Assembly: GCA_963824345.1 (NCBI GenBank) | Contig: CAWGOZ010000020.1 | Span: forward strand, 124,001 to 188,000 | Direction of reading: 5' to 3' | Source: Palsa-89 sp963824345 | GTDB taxonomy: Bacteria; Acidobacteriota; Terriglobia; Bryobacterales; Bryobacteraceae | Length of the DNA stretch: 64,000 bases | Part shown: positions 34,212 to 42,711 of the stretch, piece after piece | Layout of the letters: every line of letters begins with the position of its first letter | How positions within the stretch are numbered: the stretch's first letter is position 1 | The notes under the pieces: generated by a model | The model's database searches: none | What the model saw: only the letters and a program-made list of their open reading frames with translations | What the model was told of the DNA's origin: nothing | Position numbers and translations under genes: made by a program

Positions 34212-34950
34212 GCCCTCTTTCGTGAAAGCCCGGCAGAGGCTCGATCTTCTGATCGTCGAGCGCGGCCTGGCTGCATCGCGCGAAAAAGCGCAGGCGTTGA
34301 TTCTGGCCGGACAGGTGCTCGTCAACGGGCAAAAGGCCGACAAGGCCGGCGCCAACGTCGATACCGGCGCCAGGATCGAGATGCTCGCGCAGCCGCGCTA
34401 CGTGGGCCGGGGCGGATTGAAGCTCGAAGCCGCACTGGATCATTTCGGAATTTCCGCGGCTGGCAAGATCTGTCTGGACGTTGGTTCCTCCACCGGCGGA
34501 TTCACCGATTGCCTGCTCCAGCGCGGCGCCGCGCGCGTCTACGCCATCGACGCCGGGACCGCGCAGCTCGATTGGAAATTGCGCAACGATCCCCGCGTGA
34601 TTGTCCACGAACAAGTGAACGCGCGTTATCTCACCCGCGACCAAGTACCGGAGCCCATCGATCTCGGCGTTTGCGATGTCAGTTTCATCTCCATCACAAT
34701 GATCTTACCGGCCCTGGCCGATATTCTCGCCAGCCACGCGGAAATGGTTATTCTGGTGAAGCCTCAATTCGAGCTGGAACGGCAGCAGGTGGGCAAGGGA
34801 GGAATTATTCGCGATCCCGCTTTGCATCTGCAAGCCTGCCGGCGCGTGGAGCAGGCCGTTCAGACGTTGGGCTTTCACACCCAGATCATTCCCTCGCCGG
34901 TGCTCGGCGCGGAAGGCAATCAGGAGTTTCTTTTGCATGCCAGACATTAA
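34204..34950 (+). CDS. tlyA: TlyA family rRNA methyltransferase / hemolysin-type
   Basis: About 248 residues from GTG at 34204, overlapping the restored ispA stop by 8 bases; GTG at 34222 is an alternative. An S4 RNA-binding domain opens the protein (RQRLDLLIVERGLAASREKAQALILAGQVLVNG). An FtsJ-type Rossmann methyltransferase follows, with CLDVGSSTGGFTDCLLQRGA (SAM loop), VYAIDAGTAQL and VILVKPQFELE (catalytic Lys of the KDKE tetrad). It methylates ribose 2'-OH in 16S and/or 23S rRNA. It is coupled to ispA upstream and nadK downstream. Confidence 0.92.
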   Translation: MPKPSFVKARQRLDLLIVERGLAASREKAQALILAGQVLVNGQKADKAGANVDTGARIEMLAQPRYVGRGGLKLEAALDHFGISAAGKICLDVGSSTGGFTDCLLQRGAARVYAIDAGTAQLDWKLRNDPRVIVHEQVNARYLTRDQVPEPIDLGVCDVSFISITMILPALADILASHAEMVILVKPQFELERQQVGKGGIIRDPALHLQACRRVEQAVQTLGFHTQIIPSPVLGAEGNQEFLLHARH

Positions 34951-35800
34951 AGCGGTGGGCGTCATCGCCAAGCCGGGAATCCCGCGCGCATCCGCGATCG
35001 TGTCGGGCCTGGTGGCCTGGTGGCGCGAGCGCGGCGTGGAAACGCGGCTCGATCACGAGGCCGCTCATTACATCGCCAGTCCCAACGGGCTCGCGCGGGA
35101 ACAAGTCCCCGAGGGAACCCAACTGGTGATCGTCCTAGGCGGCGACGGAACCCTGCTGGCGGCGGCGCGCGCCATTGCCGGCCGTGAGATCCCGCTGTTT
35201 CCCGTCAACCTCGGCGGCTTGGGTTTCCTGACTGCCATTACTCTCGATCAGCTATATCCGGAGCTGGAATGCGCCATCGGCGGCGAACAGCGCGTGGTGA
35301 CGCGTAGCATGCTGCATGGCGATGTGGTGCGCGGCGGTAGAACCGTCGCGTCATATGAAGCTCTCAACGATATCGTGATCGGCAAAACGCAAATCGCCCG
35401 CATGATCGATCTGGAAACATATGTGGATTCGCAATTCGTCAGCACCTTCAAGGCGGACGGGCTGATTGTGTCCACTCCGACCGGCTCCACGGCGTACTCG
35501 CTCTCGGCCGGCGGACCAATCCTGTTTCCGGCCGTGGCCGCGCTCTGCATCACTCCCGTCTGTCCGCACATGCTCACCAACCGGCCCGTTCTGGTTCCGG
35601 ATACCAGCGTCATCGAGATTATTTCCAAGGCGCCCGGCAAGGAAGCCTATCTCACCGTGGATGGGCAGGTGGGCGAACCGCTGATCGAAGACGACCGCGT
35701 GGTGTGCCGCAGCTCCGAACACAAAATTCACCTGATCCGGCCTCCCAAAATGTTCTTCTTCGATGTGCTGCGCGAGAAATTGAAGTGGGGAGAAAGGTGA
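34937..35800 (+). CDS. nadK: NAD kinase
   Basis: A 287-residue protein that phosphorylates NAD to NADP using ATP or polyphosphate. Motifs are VIVLGGDGTLLAAAR (GGDGT), FPVNLGGLGFLTAI, ALNDIVI and DGLIVSTPTGSTAYSLSAGGPI. Length and order are normal. The start overlaps tlyA by 14 bases, and the stop overlaps the next gene (GTGA). Confidence 0.95.
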   Translation: MPDIKAVGVIAKPGIPRASAIVSGLVAWWRERGVETRLDHEAAHYIASPNGLAREQVPEGTQLVIVLGGDGTLLAAARAIAGREIPLFPVNLGGLGFLTAITLDQLYPELECAIGGEQRVVTRSMLHGDVVRGGRTVASYEALNDIVIGKTQIARMIDLETYVDSQFVSTFKADGLIVSTPTGSTAYSLSAGGPILFPAVAALCITPVCPHMLTNRPVLVPDTSVIEIISKAPGKEAYLTVDGQVGEPLIEDDRVVCRSSEHKIHLIRPPKMFFFDVLREKLKWGER

Positions 35801-37038
35801 GAAAGCCCTCGCTGACAGCGTGGATTTTCATCGCCATGCTGCTCGGCGTCGCCGTAGGCGCGCTCTTTCCGAACCTCGGAAAAGCCGAGTGGATGGGCGC
35901 GCTGGCCAATGTCTTCCTACGCCTGATCAAATCCATCATCGCGCCGCTGATCTTCGGCACCCTGGTCTACGGCATCGCCGGCACCGGCAGCGTCAGGACC
36001 ATGGGGCGCATCGGCGTCAAAGCCATCGTATATTTCGAAGTTCTCACCACCATCGCTTTGGTATTGGGATTGGGCGCCGTTAATTTAGTGCGGCCCGGCG
36101 CGGGCATGACGCTCGAACGGGCTGCGGGCGAAACCGGAGTGTCTCAAGCCGGTCCCACGTTTCAGGGCACGCTCGAGCACACCTTTCCAGCCAGCGTGAT
36201 CGATGCCATGGCGAAAGGCGACGTGCTGCAGATTGTGGTGTTCTCATTTTTGTTCGGAGCGGCCTGCGCGGCCATCGGCTCAAAAGCGGGACCAGTTGTT
36301 GCGTTCTGCAAGTCGCTTTCCGAGGTGATGTTCCGCTATACCAAGTACGTCATGTACCTCGCGCCCATCGGCGTCGGCGCGGCCATGGCGAGCACCATTG
36401 GAAGCAAGGGGCTGGGCGTGCTTCTGGGACTTGGAAAGCTGGTGCTGACGTTGTACGGGACGCTCGCGATCTTCATCTTTGTGGTTCTGGGCGCAGTGGC
36501 TCTGATCGCGCGGATCCCGCTCGGGCCTTTCATTCGCGCAGTTCGCGAACCGTTCATCATTGCGTTTTCCACCGCCTCAAGCGAAGCCGCCCTGCCCCTC
36601 GCGCTCGAAAACATGGAGCTAATCGGTGTGCCCGCGCACATCGTCGCATTCGTTCTGCCGACCGGTTATAGCTTCAATCTGGACGGCAGCACTCTGTATC
36701 TTTCGATGGCGTCGCTATTCGTGGCGCAGGCCGCGGGCGTTCACATGGCTTTCAGCCAGCAAGTGATGATGATGCTGACTCTGATGCTGACGAGCAAAGG
36801 TGTAGCCGCGGTGCCGCGCGCCTCGCTGGTGATCCTGGCCGGGACTTTGGCGACATTTGGCCTGCCGCTGTCGGGCGTCGCGCTGCTGCTGGGCGCCGAC
36901 GCCGTGATGGATATGGCGCGCACGTCGGTCAATCTGCTCGGCAACTGCATGGCCGCCGCGGTGGTGGCGCGCTGGGAAGGCGTGGACCTTTCCGCCGCAG
37001 CAGCTTCCGACCAATTGAACGCACAGGTCTCAATCTAA
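35797..37038 (+). CDS. Dicarboxylate/amino acid:cation symporter (DAACS family)
   Basis: About 413 residues from the GTG at 35797, which overlaps the nadK stop and follows GGGGAGAAAG. The first helix begins RKPSLTAWIFIAMLLGVAVGALFP. IKSIIAPLIFGTLVYG, FSTASSEAALPLALENME (Ser-rich re-entrant loop 1) and LPTGYSFNLDGSTLYLSMA (transport motif NxDG) are DAACS hallmarks. It transports glutamate/aspartate or C4-dicarboxylates with Na+ or H+ at the inner membrane; which substrate cannot be told. Eight transmembrane segments are expected. Confidence 0.92.
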   Translation: MRKPSLTAWIFIAMLLGVAVGALFPNLGKAEWMGALANVFLRLIKSIIAPLIFGTLVYGIAGTGSVRTMGRIGVKAIVYFEVLTTIALVLGLGAVNLVRPGAGMTLERAAGETGVSQAGPTFQGTLEHTFPASVIDAMAKGDVLQIVVFSFLFGAACAAIGSKAGPVVAFCKSLSEVMFRYTKYVMYLAPIGVGAAMASTIGSKGLGVLLGLGKLVLTLYGTLAIFIFVVLGAVALIARIPLGPFIRAVREPFIIAFSTASSEAALPLALENMELIGVPAHIVAFVLPTGYSFNLDGSTLYLSMASLFVAQAAGVHMAFSQQVMMMLTLMLTSKGVAAVPRASLVILAGTLATFGLPLSGVALLLGADAVMDMARTSVNLLGNCMAAAVVARWEGVDLSAAAASDQLNAQVSI

Positions 37039-37277
37039 TGCTAGCTGGCAAGAAGATCGACTGGTAGGGTTGTCCGTCAGTCGAGATCAACCCGAAAGTG
37101 CACAGCGGCGCTCCCGTGCTACGCGGTACGCGTTTGCCGGTTAGTGCGATCATCGATAATTTCGACTACGGCCTAAGCGTCGCTGAAATCGCGGAACAGT
37201 TTGAAATTTCTCAGAGCTCCATCGAGACCATCTTGACCTACGCCGGTCGCCGCCTGCCAACAACTAACAACCAATAA
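37038..37277 (+). pseudogene. DUF433 (MbcA/antitoxin-like) gene with in-frame amber codon
   Basis: A reading frame starts with an ATG sharing one base with the symporter stop (TAATG) and encodes MLAGKKIDW, then TAG at 37065-37067, then GCPSVEINPKVHSGAPVLRG and DNFDYGLSVAEIAEQFEISQ to a TAA at 37277. Typical DUF433 proteins read DW(S/x)xCPxVEINPxVxSGAPVLxGTR, so the TAG replaces a Ser-type codon (TCG to TAG). The family binds DNA as an antitoxin of PIN/DUF5615 toxins, but no toxin gene follows. It is probably a remnant; translation from an internal start would lose the first strand. Confidence 0.75.
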
Positions 37278-37288
37278 CCAGCCACCAA

Positions 37289-38284
37289 TCACGCCACCTT
37301 CGCACTCCACGGCTTGGCCGTCTTAATGGCCGCATTCACGGCTTCGATATTCTTCACGCCCTGGGTCGAGAGCCAATCCTCCAGCGCTTTCACGCCCTGC
37401 TTGCCATAGATCGGCATGCCATCTTTCCAGGTCGCGCGCCCGCACAGCACGCCCGAGTAATCCGTTCCCGCTTCGGCCGCCATGTGCAACTCCTCGACGA
37501 ACTGCGCGTTACCCACGCCGGCGCTTAAATAGATGAATGGCTTCTTCGCCACGCCGGAGGCCTTGCGAAATAGATCCAGCGCCTCGCTGCGCGAATAGGC
37601 TTTCTGCCCCTTATAGACACTGCTGCCTTCCACGTAATTCGCGTTGATGGGGACTTCCACTTTCAGCACGGTCACGTTGTATTGCGGCTTCGAGAATTCC
37701 TCCATCGCCCCGATCACAACCTTGGGCTTCAATTTGGCATACTCCAAACCCTTTTCGTCGCCGCCCTTGGGATCGTAGCCGACGAATTCAAGAAAGAACG
37801 GGATATCGTGATCGTCGCATTCGGCGCCGATGCGTTCGATGAACGCGTGCTTGATGTCGTTCACCTGCGGGTCGTCAAAGGGCGAATAATAAATGAGAAT
37901 CTTCACCGCGTTGGCGCCCCAATCCGCAATGCGCCGGGCGGAGACGTGCGGCAGAAGGTCGGGCAAACGGCCGGGCTTGGTGTTGTCGTAGCCGCTTTCT
38001 TCGTAAGCCAGCAGCAAGCCGGCATTGGACGACCGCGCCTTGGCCGCGGGAAGGCCATATTCGGGATCCAGCAAAATCGCGCTCGCATGCGGCGTCAAAA
38101 CCTTCGACACCGCCACCTTGAATTCGCTCATCATCTCCGGCGTCACCTGATCCTGCGGAACGCCTTTCGCGCCCGCGATAGCCTTTTTCAAACTGCCCCG
38201 CTGATCCATGGCGGCCGCCGCGATGATCCCATCTTTGTTCGACAGCGCTTTCAGATGGCGCAGCTTTCCTTCCGATAGACTCAT
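37289..38284 (-). CDS. lacD: Tagatose 1,6-diphosphate aldolase (LacD-type)
   Basis: A 331-residue class I (Schiff base) aldolase. MSLSEGKLRHLKALSNKDG, then AAAAMDQRGSLKKAI, ILLDPEYGLPA and LKVEVPIN (Schiff-base Lys region), then YLSAGVGNAQFVEELHMAAEAG, match the LacD family in order and length. It cleaves tagatose- or related ketose-1,6-bisphosphate to DHAP and glyceraldehyde-3-phosphate. No tagatose pathway genes are adjacent, so it may serve as a broad-specificity fructose-bisphosphate aldolase here (inference). Confidence 0.9.
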   Translation of the reverse strand: MSLSEGKLRHLKALSNKDGIIAAAAMDQRGSLKKAIAGAKGVPQDQVTPEMMSEFKVAVSKVLTPHASAILLDPEYGLPAAKARSSNAGLLLAYEESGYDNTKPGRLPDLLPHVSARRIADWGANAVKILIYYSPFDDPQVNDIKHAFIERIGAECDDHDIPFFLEFVGYDPKGGDEKGLEYAKLKPKVVIGAMEEFSKPQYNVTVLKVEVPINANYVEGSSVYKGQKAYSRSEALDLFRKASGVAKKPFIYLSAGVGNAQFVEELHMAAEAGTDYSGVLCGRATWKDGMPIYGKQGVKALEDWLSTQGVKNIEAVNAAIKTAKPWSAKVA

Positions 38285-38327
38285 ACCCTGGCTTCTCCTC
38301 TTCTTCTTGATTCTCGCGCATTCGGCG

Positions 38328-39293
38328 TTAACGCGCCGCCGGGTTTACAGTAAGAGCGCCCAGCCTCCGGAAATAAGTTTGCGCGCGCCCGACATCCCGC
38401 AGGATCTGCGCCTTTAGCGCTTCCGGACTCTCGAATTTGCGCTCCTCCCGCACCCGCCGCAGGAACTCCACCGAAATCTCCTCCGGCGGCGCTCCGTCAA
38501 GCGCGGAAAGCAGGTACGTTTCAATGGTGCGTTGTCGGCCGTCAAACGTGGGCCGATAACCGACGTTGGTGATGGACGGCCATTCGCGCTGATGTTTACC
38601 CGAGGTGTCACGCGTCCGCGTCACGTAGACGCCGTCGCCCGGCACAACTTCCGCCCCGGTATCCAGGTTTAACGTGGGTACGGTTTGCTTGGACCCGATC
38701 CCTTCGCCGCGCACCACCCTCCCATGCAGCGTGTGCGGCCGATTCAACATCCGGCAAGCCGTGGAAACGTCGCCCGCCACGATCAGCCGCCGGATTTCGC
38801 TGCTCGATATCACGCGCTTGCGCCAGACCACCGGCGTGATGATATCGGCCTCGAAGCTATACCGCTCGCCGAGTTGCTCCAGCGTCGCGGCATCGCCCGC
38901 GGCGCGTTTGCCGAAATGGAAATTGGCGCCCACCAAAACCGCGCGCACCCCCAGCTTGTCCACCAAAAGCTCGCGAACGAACTCCTCAGGCGTAAGCGCC
39001 GCCACTTCCAGGGTGAACGGCAGGATCAGAATCCGGTCGATTCCCTGCTCCAGCATCAACCGCGCCCGCTGTTCCAGCGTGGTGAGTAAGCGCGGAGCGC
39101 GCTCCGGCGACAGCAGCTTCGCCGGATGCGGATCGAAGGTGAGTGCAGCCGCCTTCCAGCCTTCCTCGCGCGCCAAGGCCGCCACGCGCCGCAAGATCTT
39201 GCGGTGCCCCAGGTGCACTCCGTCAAAATTTCCGATGGTAATGGCGCACGGACCGAAGTCCCGCGGCGTTTCCGCCAGGCTTTTATAGATCAT
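38328..39293 (-). CDS. ribF: Bifunctional riboflavin kinase / FAD synthetase
   Basis: A 321-residue protein that makes FMN and then FAD. The N-terminal adenylyltransferase domain has AITIGNFDGVHLGHRKILR (GxFDGxHxGH) and FTLEVAALTPEEFV. The C-terminal kinase domain has LHGRVVRGEGIGSKQTVPTLN (GxxxG and PTxN metal motif) and ETYLLSALDGAP. Length is normal. The start overlaps the metallo-hydrolase stop by 4 bases (ATGA), showing coupling. Confidence 0.95.
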   Translation of the reverse strand: MIYKSLAETPRDFGPCAITIGNFDGVHLGHRKILRRVAALAREEGWKAAALTFDPHPAKLLSPERAPRLLTTLEQRARLMLEQGIDRILILPFTLEVAALTPEEFVRELLVDKLGVRAVLVGANFHFGKRAAGDAATLEQLGERYSFEADIITPVVWRKRVISSSEIRRLIVAGDVSTACRMLNRPHTLHGRVVRGEGIGSKQTVPTLNLDTGAEVVPGDGVYVTRTRDTSGKHQREWPSITNVGYRPTFDGRQRTIETYLLSALDGAPPEEISVEFLRRVREERKFESPEALKAQILRDVGRAQTYFRRLGALTVNPAAR

Positions 39294-40081
39294 GCCGCGC
39301 TCTCGTCCACTTCAATCTCCAAACCGTCGTACGCCAGGCGGACGTTCGGCGGCAGACTCTCTTCCGTGCGCGCGTGCCCAAGATCGTGGCAGATGTGCGT
39401 GAAGAACGCCCGGCGCGGTCCCAGTTTCTGCACCGACTCGAGCGAGCGCTCGACGGTGGAATGCGTGGGATGCGGGCGATGCCTTAAGGCGTCCAGGAAC
39501 AGCACATCCAGCCCGCACAGCAACTCCATGGATTCTTCGGGAATGTCGCTATGATCGGTAAGATACGCCGCGCGTCCGAATCGAAAGCCGTAGACGGTGC
39601 CCTTGCCGTGACGCAACCGGATGGGCCTGAATTCCACTCCGAATAGTTCGACGGGCGCGCTGTCGAAAACATGCGTCGTCAGCCGAGGCCGTGACGACTC
39701 GGTGAATCGCTCGTCGAAAATGTAAGGGAACGACCTGCGGATCGCGCCGATGGTTTCCTCCGATCCGTGAATGGGGATCACGCCGCCCTGTTGGAAGTTG
39801 AACGGGCGGACGTCGTCCAGCCCCATCACGTGATCGGCGTGGGAGTGCGTAAACAGGATCGCGTCCACGCGTTCGATCTGCGCGCGCAATGCCTGGTAGC
39901 GGAAATCGGGCGTCGTATCGATGAGCACGCCATGATCGCCAAATCGAATGTGCACCGAAGGCCGCAAGCGCTTGTCGCGGGGATCGTCCGAACGGCATAC
40001 TGCGCAACGGCAGCCGATCATTGGGACGCCCACGCTGGTGCCCGAGCCGAGCACCGTGATCTTGAGTGACTCCAGCCCCAT
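39290..40081 (-). CDS. MBL-fold metallo-hydrolase, PhnP/phosphodiesterase-like
   Basis: A 263-residue metallo-beta-lactamase-fold hydrolase. VLGSGTSVGVPMIGCRCAVC gives a Cys-rich loop as in PhnP (possible structural zinc). THSHADHVMGLDDVRPFN is the HxHxDH active-site motif and YLTDHSDIP supplies a further ligand region. Similar proteins hydrolyse phosphoribosyl cyclic phosphates or other phosphodiesters. No phn genes are near. It starts right after the DUF1844 stop and is coupled to ribF. Confidence 0.9.
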   Translation of the reverse strand: MGLESLKITVLGSGTSVGVPMIGCRCAVCRSDDPRDKRLRPSVHIRFGDHGVLIDTTPDFRYQALRAQIERVDAILFTHSHADHVMGLDDVRPFNFQQGGVIPIHGSEETIGAIRRSFPYIFDERFTESSRPRLTTHVFDSAPVELFGVEFRPIRLRHGKGTVYGFRFGRAAYLTDHSDIPEESMELLCGLDVLFLDALRHRPHPTHSTVERSLESVQKLGPRRAFFTHICHDLGHARTEESLPPNVRLAYDGLEIEVDESAA

Positions 40082-40426
40082 CTACTGGCCGGCCTGCTCT
40101 TCGGGCTTGGTTTCGGCATGAGCCTCGGTCGCCTCGGGGACTGCCTTCTTTCCCTGGTTCTCCATGGCCTGCACGAAGCGGAATCGCAGTTCGGTGAGTG
40201 CGTTGTCCACCAGCCGCTGCTCCTCCATGCTTACGTTGCCGCGCGTCTTGTCCTGCAGCATCGCCAGCAGATCGATGGTGTGGCGCGCAATGCGGAAGTC
40301 TGGCTCGGGCCGATCCTTTTCATCGCCAAAATGCAACATCCCGAGGTGCATCTCGGTCTGCGCCTTCAGCGAGAGGATCAAGAATTCAAAGGTTGCCGGG
40401 GGAAGTGGGTATTCCTGGTCGCTCAT
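40082..40426 (-). CDS. DUF1844 family protein
   Basis: A 114-residue protein: LPPATFEFLILSLKAQTEMHLGMLHFG, ARHTIDLLAMLQDKTRGNVS and DNALTELRFRFVQAM are the helical hallmarks of DUF1844, followed by a Glu/Ala-rich tail. GAGG lies 5-6 bases before the ATG. It is the first gene of a three-gene unit with the metallo-hydrolase and ribF. The function is unknown in all bacteria as far as I know. Confidence 0.88.
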   Translation of the reverse strand: MSDQEYPLPPATFEFLILSLKAQTEMHLGMLHFGDEKDRPEPDFRIARHTIDLLAMLQDKTRGNVSMEEQRLVDNALTELRFRFVQAMENQGKKAVPEATEAHAETKPEEQAGQ

Positions 40427-40460
40427 CCTAACCTCATTCTAAACCGTGGAAAGACCCTAT

Positions 40461-40466
40461 ATTATA
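40461..40466 (-). promoter_or_regulatory. -10 box of the DUF1844 operon
   Basis: On the minus strand TATAAT reads at 40466-40461, about 35 bases before the DUF1844 ATG, within the local palindrome CCTATAATATAGG. No good -35 was seen. The remaining 289-bp gap up to 40716 holds no ORF that looks real. Confidence 0.45.
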
Positions 40467-40715
40467 GGCATTCAAAATATTGATTGGACCGCCAGCGCCT
40501 TTTCGTTTAATCTCAAGTTGTAAGACACTGCCCCGTGGGCGCAGGCTTGCTCCGTGGGTTTCAGCAGCAGTCCTCGAAGACATCTCTTTATTCCTCGGTG
40601 AAGTTTTCCTGACGCCAAGTCCGTTTCGGCGCCGCCCCTCTTGTTTGAGCATGGGCAGGCGCAGGGCGCTCAGGCCACCTACATAACGAATCACGACTTA
40701 AAAGGAGTCTACAAC

Positions 40716-41096
40716 ATGAATGCTCGATTTCTGACTATAGCTTTCCTGGCGAACGCGCTTTTCGCGTCTGCCTTCGCGGCCGGCCCGCAATCGGGGGTTG
40801 CCACGGCCAGCGTGCCATTTGAATTCGCGGCCGGCGGCGCGATGATGCCGCCCGGTGAATACACGGTGGATGCGCCGATTTCCGGCGTGATCGTGCTGCA
40901 TGGATCCGCCAGCATCTCGATCACGCTTTTGACCGTCGATTCCGGTCTGGCAACGCCCTCCGGAAAAGCCAAGCTGCTATTTGAGCGGCGTGACGGCATG
41001 GCCTTTCTGGCCGGCGTGGACTGGCCCAATCAGAGCGTCAGGCTGGTACAGCCCATGCGCGTCCCGAAGGGAGCCGCCTCCGCTACATTGCGTTAA
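40716..41096 (+). CDS. Small secreted beta-type protein
   Basis: 126 residues from the ATG at 40716, with AAAGGAG 8 bases upstream; the longer frame is unsupported. A signal peptide (MNARFLTIAFLANALFASAFA) precedes a short domain: VATASVPFEFAAGGAMMPPG, EYTVDAPISGVIVLHG, ERRDGMAFLAGVDW. The VPFEF..G...PPGEY pattern recurs in a large group of small Acidobacterial exported proteins (from memory). It is followed by a strong terminator, so it is a single-gene unit. Confidence 0.8.
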   Translation: MNARFLTIAFLANALFASAFAAGPQSGVATASVPFEFAAGGAMMPPGEYTVDAPISGVIVLHGSASISITLLTVDSGLATPSGKAKLLFERRDGMAFLAGVDWPNQSVRLVQPMRVPKGAASATLR

Positions 41097-41114
41097 GTTC
41101 TAACCATCATCCGT

Positions 41115-41146
41115 GGCCGGCCCTCGCACGGGGACCGGCCCTTTTT
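41115..41146 (+). terminator. Intrinsic terminator
   Basis: GGCCGG at 41115-41120 pairs with CCGGCC at 41135-41140, extended inward by CCC/GGG around a bulged A, and is followed by CTTTTT. It lies 19 bp after the stop of the small secreted protein. Confidence 0.8.
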
Positions 41147-41166
41147 GTGTCCGAAGCGCGACCGCT

Positions 41167-41174
41167 GCTAAACT
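41167..41174 (+). promoter_or_regulatory. GCTAAACT, -10-like box of mazG
   Basis: The box lies 21 bases before the ATG and is identical to the box before the M16 peptidase pair at 24627. Confidence 0.3.
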
Positions 41175-41195
41175 GAGGTTTCCACCTCCGCCGGA

Positions 41196-41984
41196 ATGCC
41201 ACAAGATCCAAGCACAACTGGGGAACGTTTTGAGCGCCTGGTCGGGATCATGGCGCGGCTGCGCGCTCCCGGCGGTTGCCCCTGGGACCGCGAACAAACT
41301 TTCGACACCATCAAGCCGTATCTGCTCGAAGAAGCCTACGAGGTTTTCGACGCTGTCGACCAGCGCGATTGGCCGGGGCTGGCCGACGAACTCGGGGACC
41401 TGATGCTGCAGGCCGTCTTCTTCGCTCAGATGGCCTCCGAAGAAGGCAAATTCCGGATCGACGATTCACTCGACGCCATCGCCGAAAAGCTGATACGGCG
41501 CCATCCGCATGTTTTCGCGGATGGTACCGCCAACACCTCGGAAGAAGTGAAGCGCCGCTGGGATGAGATCAAGGCGGACGAGAAAAAGGACAAGGGCCAG
41601 CCCCAGCGGGGACGCCTGGATTCTGTGCCACGCAATCTGCCGGCGCTGGTGGAAGCGCAGCAGATCAGTTCTAAAGCGGCGGCCGTTGGCTTCGATTGGG
41701 AGTATCCCGGCCAAGTGCTCGACAAGCTGGATGAAGAGCTGCGCGAGCTGGCAGGTGCGCGCGAAAGCGGCTCGCAGGCGGACATTGAGGGCGAGCTCGG
41801 CGATCTTTTGTTCGTGCTCGCGAACCTCGCGCGATTGCTCAAAGTGGATCCCGAGCAAGCCCTACGCAAGACCAACGCGAAGTTTCGCAAGCGCTTCGCG
41901 CATGTCGAAAAGAACGCCGCTCTCCCGGGCGCGACTCTCGATGAGATGGAGGCCCTGTGGCAAGAGGCTAAGGCGCATGATTGA
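41196..41984 (+). CDS. mazG: Nucleoside triphosphate pyrophosphohydrolase
   Basis: A 262-residue protein with two tandem MazG domains. The first has RLRAPGGCPWDREQTFDTIK and the metal-binding LLEEAYEVFDA plus ELGDLMLQAVF. The second repeats with DKLDEELRELAGA and EGELGDLLFVLANLAR. It hydrolyses (d)NTPs to NMP and PPi, clearing aberrant nucleotides. Length matches E. coli MazG. The stop overlaps the following GNAT gene by 8 bases. No mazEF is present. Confidence 0.95.
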   Translation: MPQDPSTTGERFERLVGIMARLRAPGGCPWDREQTFDTIKPYLLEEAYEVFDAVDQRDWPGLADELGDLMLQAVFFAQMASEEGKFRIDDSLDAIAEKLIRRHPHVFADGTANTSEEVKRRWDEIKADEKKDKGQPQRGRLDSVPRNLPALVEAQQISSKAAAVGFDWEYPGQVLDKLDEELRELAGARESGSQADIEGELGDLLFVLANLARLLKVDPEQALRKTNAKFRKRFAHVEKNAALPGATLDEMEALWQEAKAHD

Positions 41985-42711
41985 AATTCGCGCGCTCTCC
42001 GAGAGCGAAGATCTCAAAACGGTGGTGCGCCTGCAGCGTGAAATCTGGGGCTTCGAGGATGTCGACCTGATCCCCCTCCGGCTTTTCGTGGTGGCCACGA
42101 AAATCGGCGGGCAGGTGTTCGGCGCCTTCGACGGACGGCAAATGGTCGGCTTCTGCGTAGCCATCCCAGGGCTCAAAGCCGGCGGCAAAAGCTATCTGCA
42201 CAGCCATATGCTCGGCGTGCTGCCGGAGTACCGGAATTCGGGCGTGGGCCGCGCACTCAAGCTGATCCAGCGTGACGACGCGCTGGGTCGCGGGGTCAGC
42301 CTCATCGAATGGACCTTCGATCCGCTCGAAATCAAGAACGCGTTTTTCAACATGGAGCGGCTGGGCGCCATCGTGCGCCGTTACGTGCCCAACCAATACG
42401 GGACCACCAGCAGCCCGCTGCACGGAGGGCTGCCAACCGATCGCTGCATCGCCGAATGGTGGATTGCGAGCCCGCGCGTGAACGCGATCGCCTCAGGCCA
42501 ACCGTTCGAACGCGGACCGGTGGAGGCCCGCATCGCGATTCCATCGGACATCGCAACCATTCGCGCCAAGGACCCGGTGCGCGCCAGGGGAATTCAGGAA
42601 ATGGCCAGGGATCAATTCCGCGCCGCGTTCGACCGCGGTCTCGCGGTGATCGGCTTTGAGAAGACCGAGCAGGCCGGCACTTACTTACTAGGAACATGGG
42701 AATCCGTTTAG
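41977..42711 (+). CDS. GNAT-type acetyltransferase-like protein (COG3375 type)
   Basis: 244 residues from the ATG at 41977, overlapping the mazG stop; the long upstream frame is a mazG shadow. MIEIRALSESEDLKTVVRLQ, then YLHSHMLGVLPEYRNSGVGRALKLIQRD form the GNAT core with an acetyl-CoA loop (RNSGVGRA). PNQYGTTSSPLHGGLPTDRC and the C-terminal half match the conserved family that often accompanies menC-like genes. The acyl acceptor is unknown. The stop overlaps menC by 16 bases. Confidence 0.82.
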   Translation: MIEIRALSESEDLKTVVRLQREIWGFEDVDLIPLRLFVVATKIGGQVFGAFDGRQMVGFCVAIPGLKAGGKSYLHSHMLGVLPEYRNSGVGRALKLIQRDDALGRGVSLIEWTFDPLEIKNAFFNMERLGAIVRRYVPNQYGTTSSPLHGGLPTDRCIAEWWIASPRVNAIASGQPFERGPVEARIAIPSDIATIRAKDPVRARGIQEMARDQFRAAFDRGLAVIGFEKTEQAGTYLLGTWESV

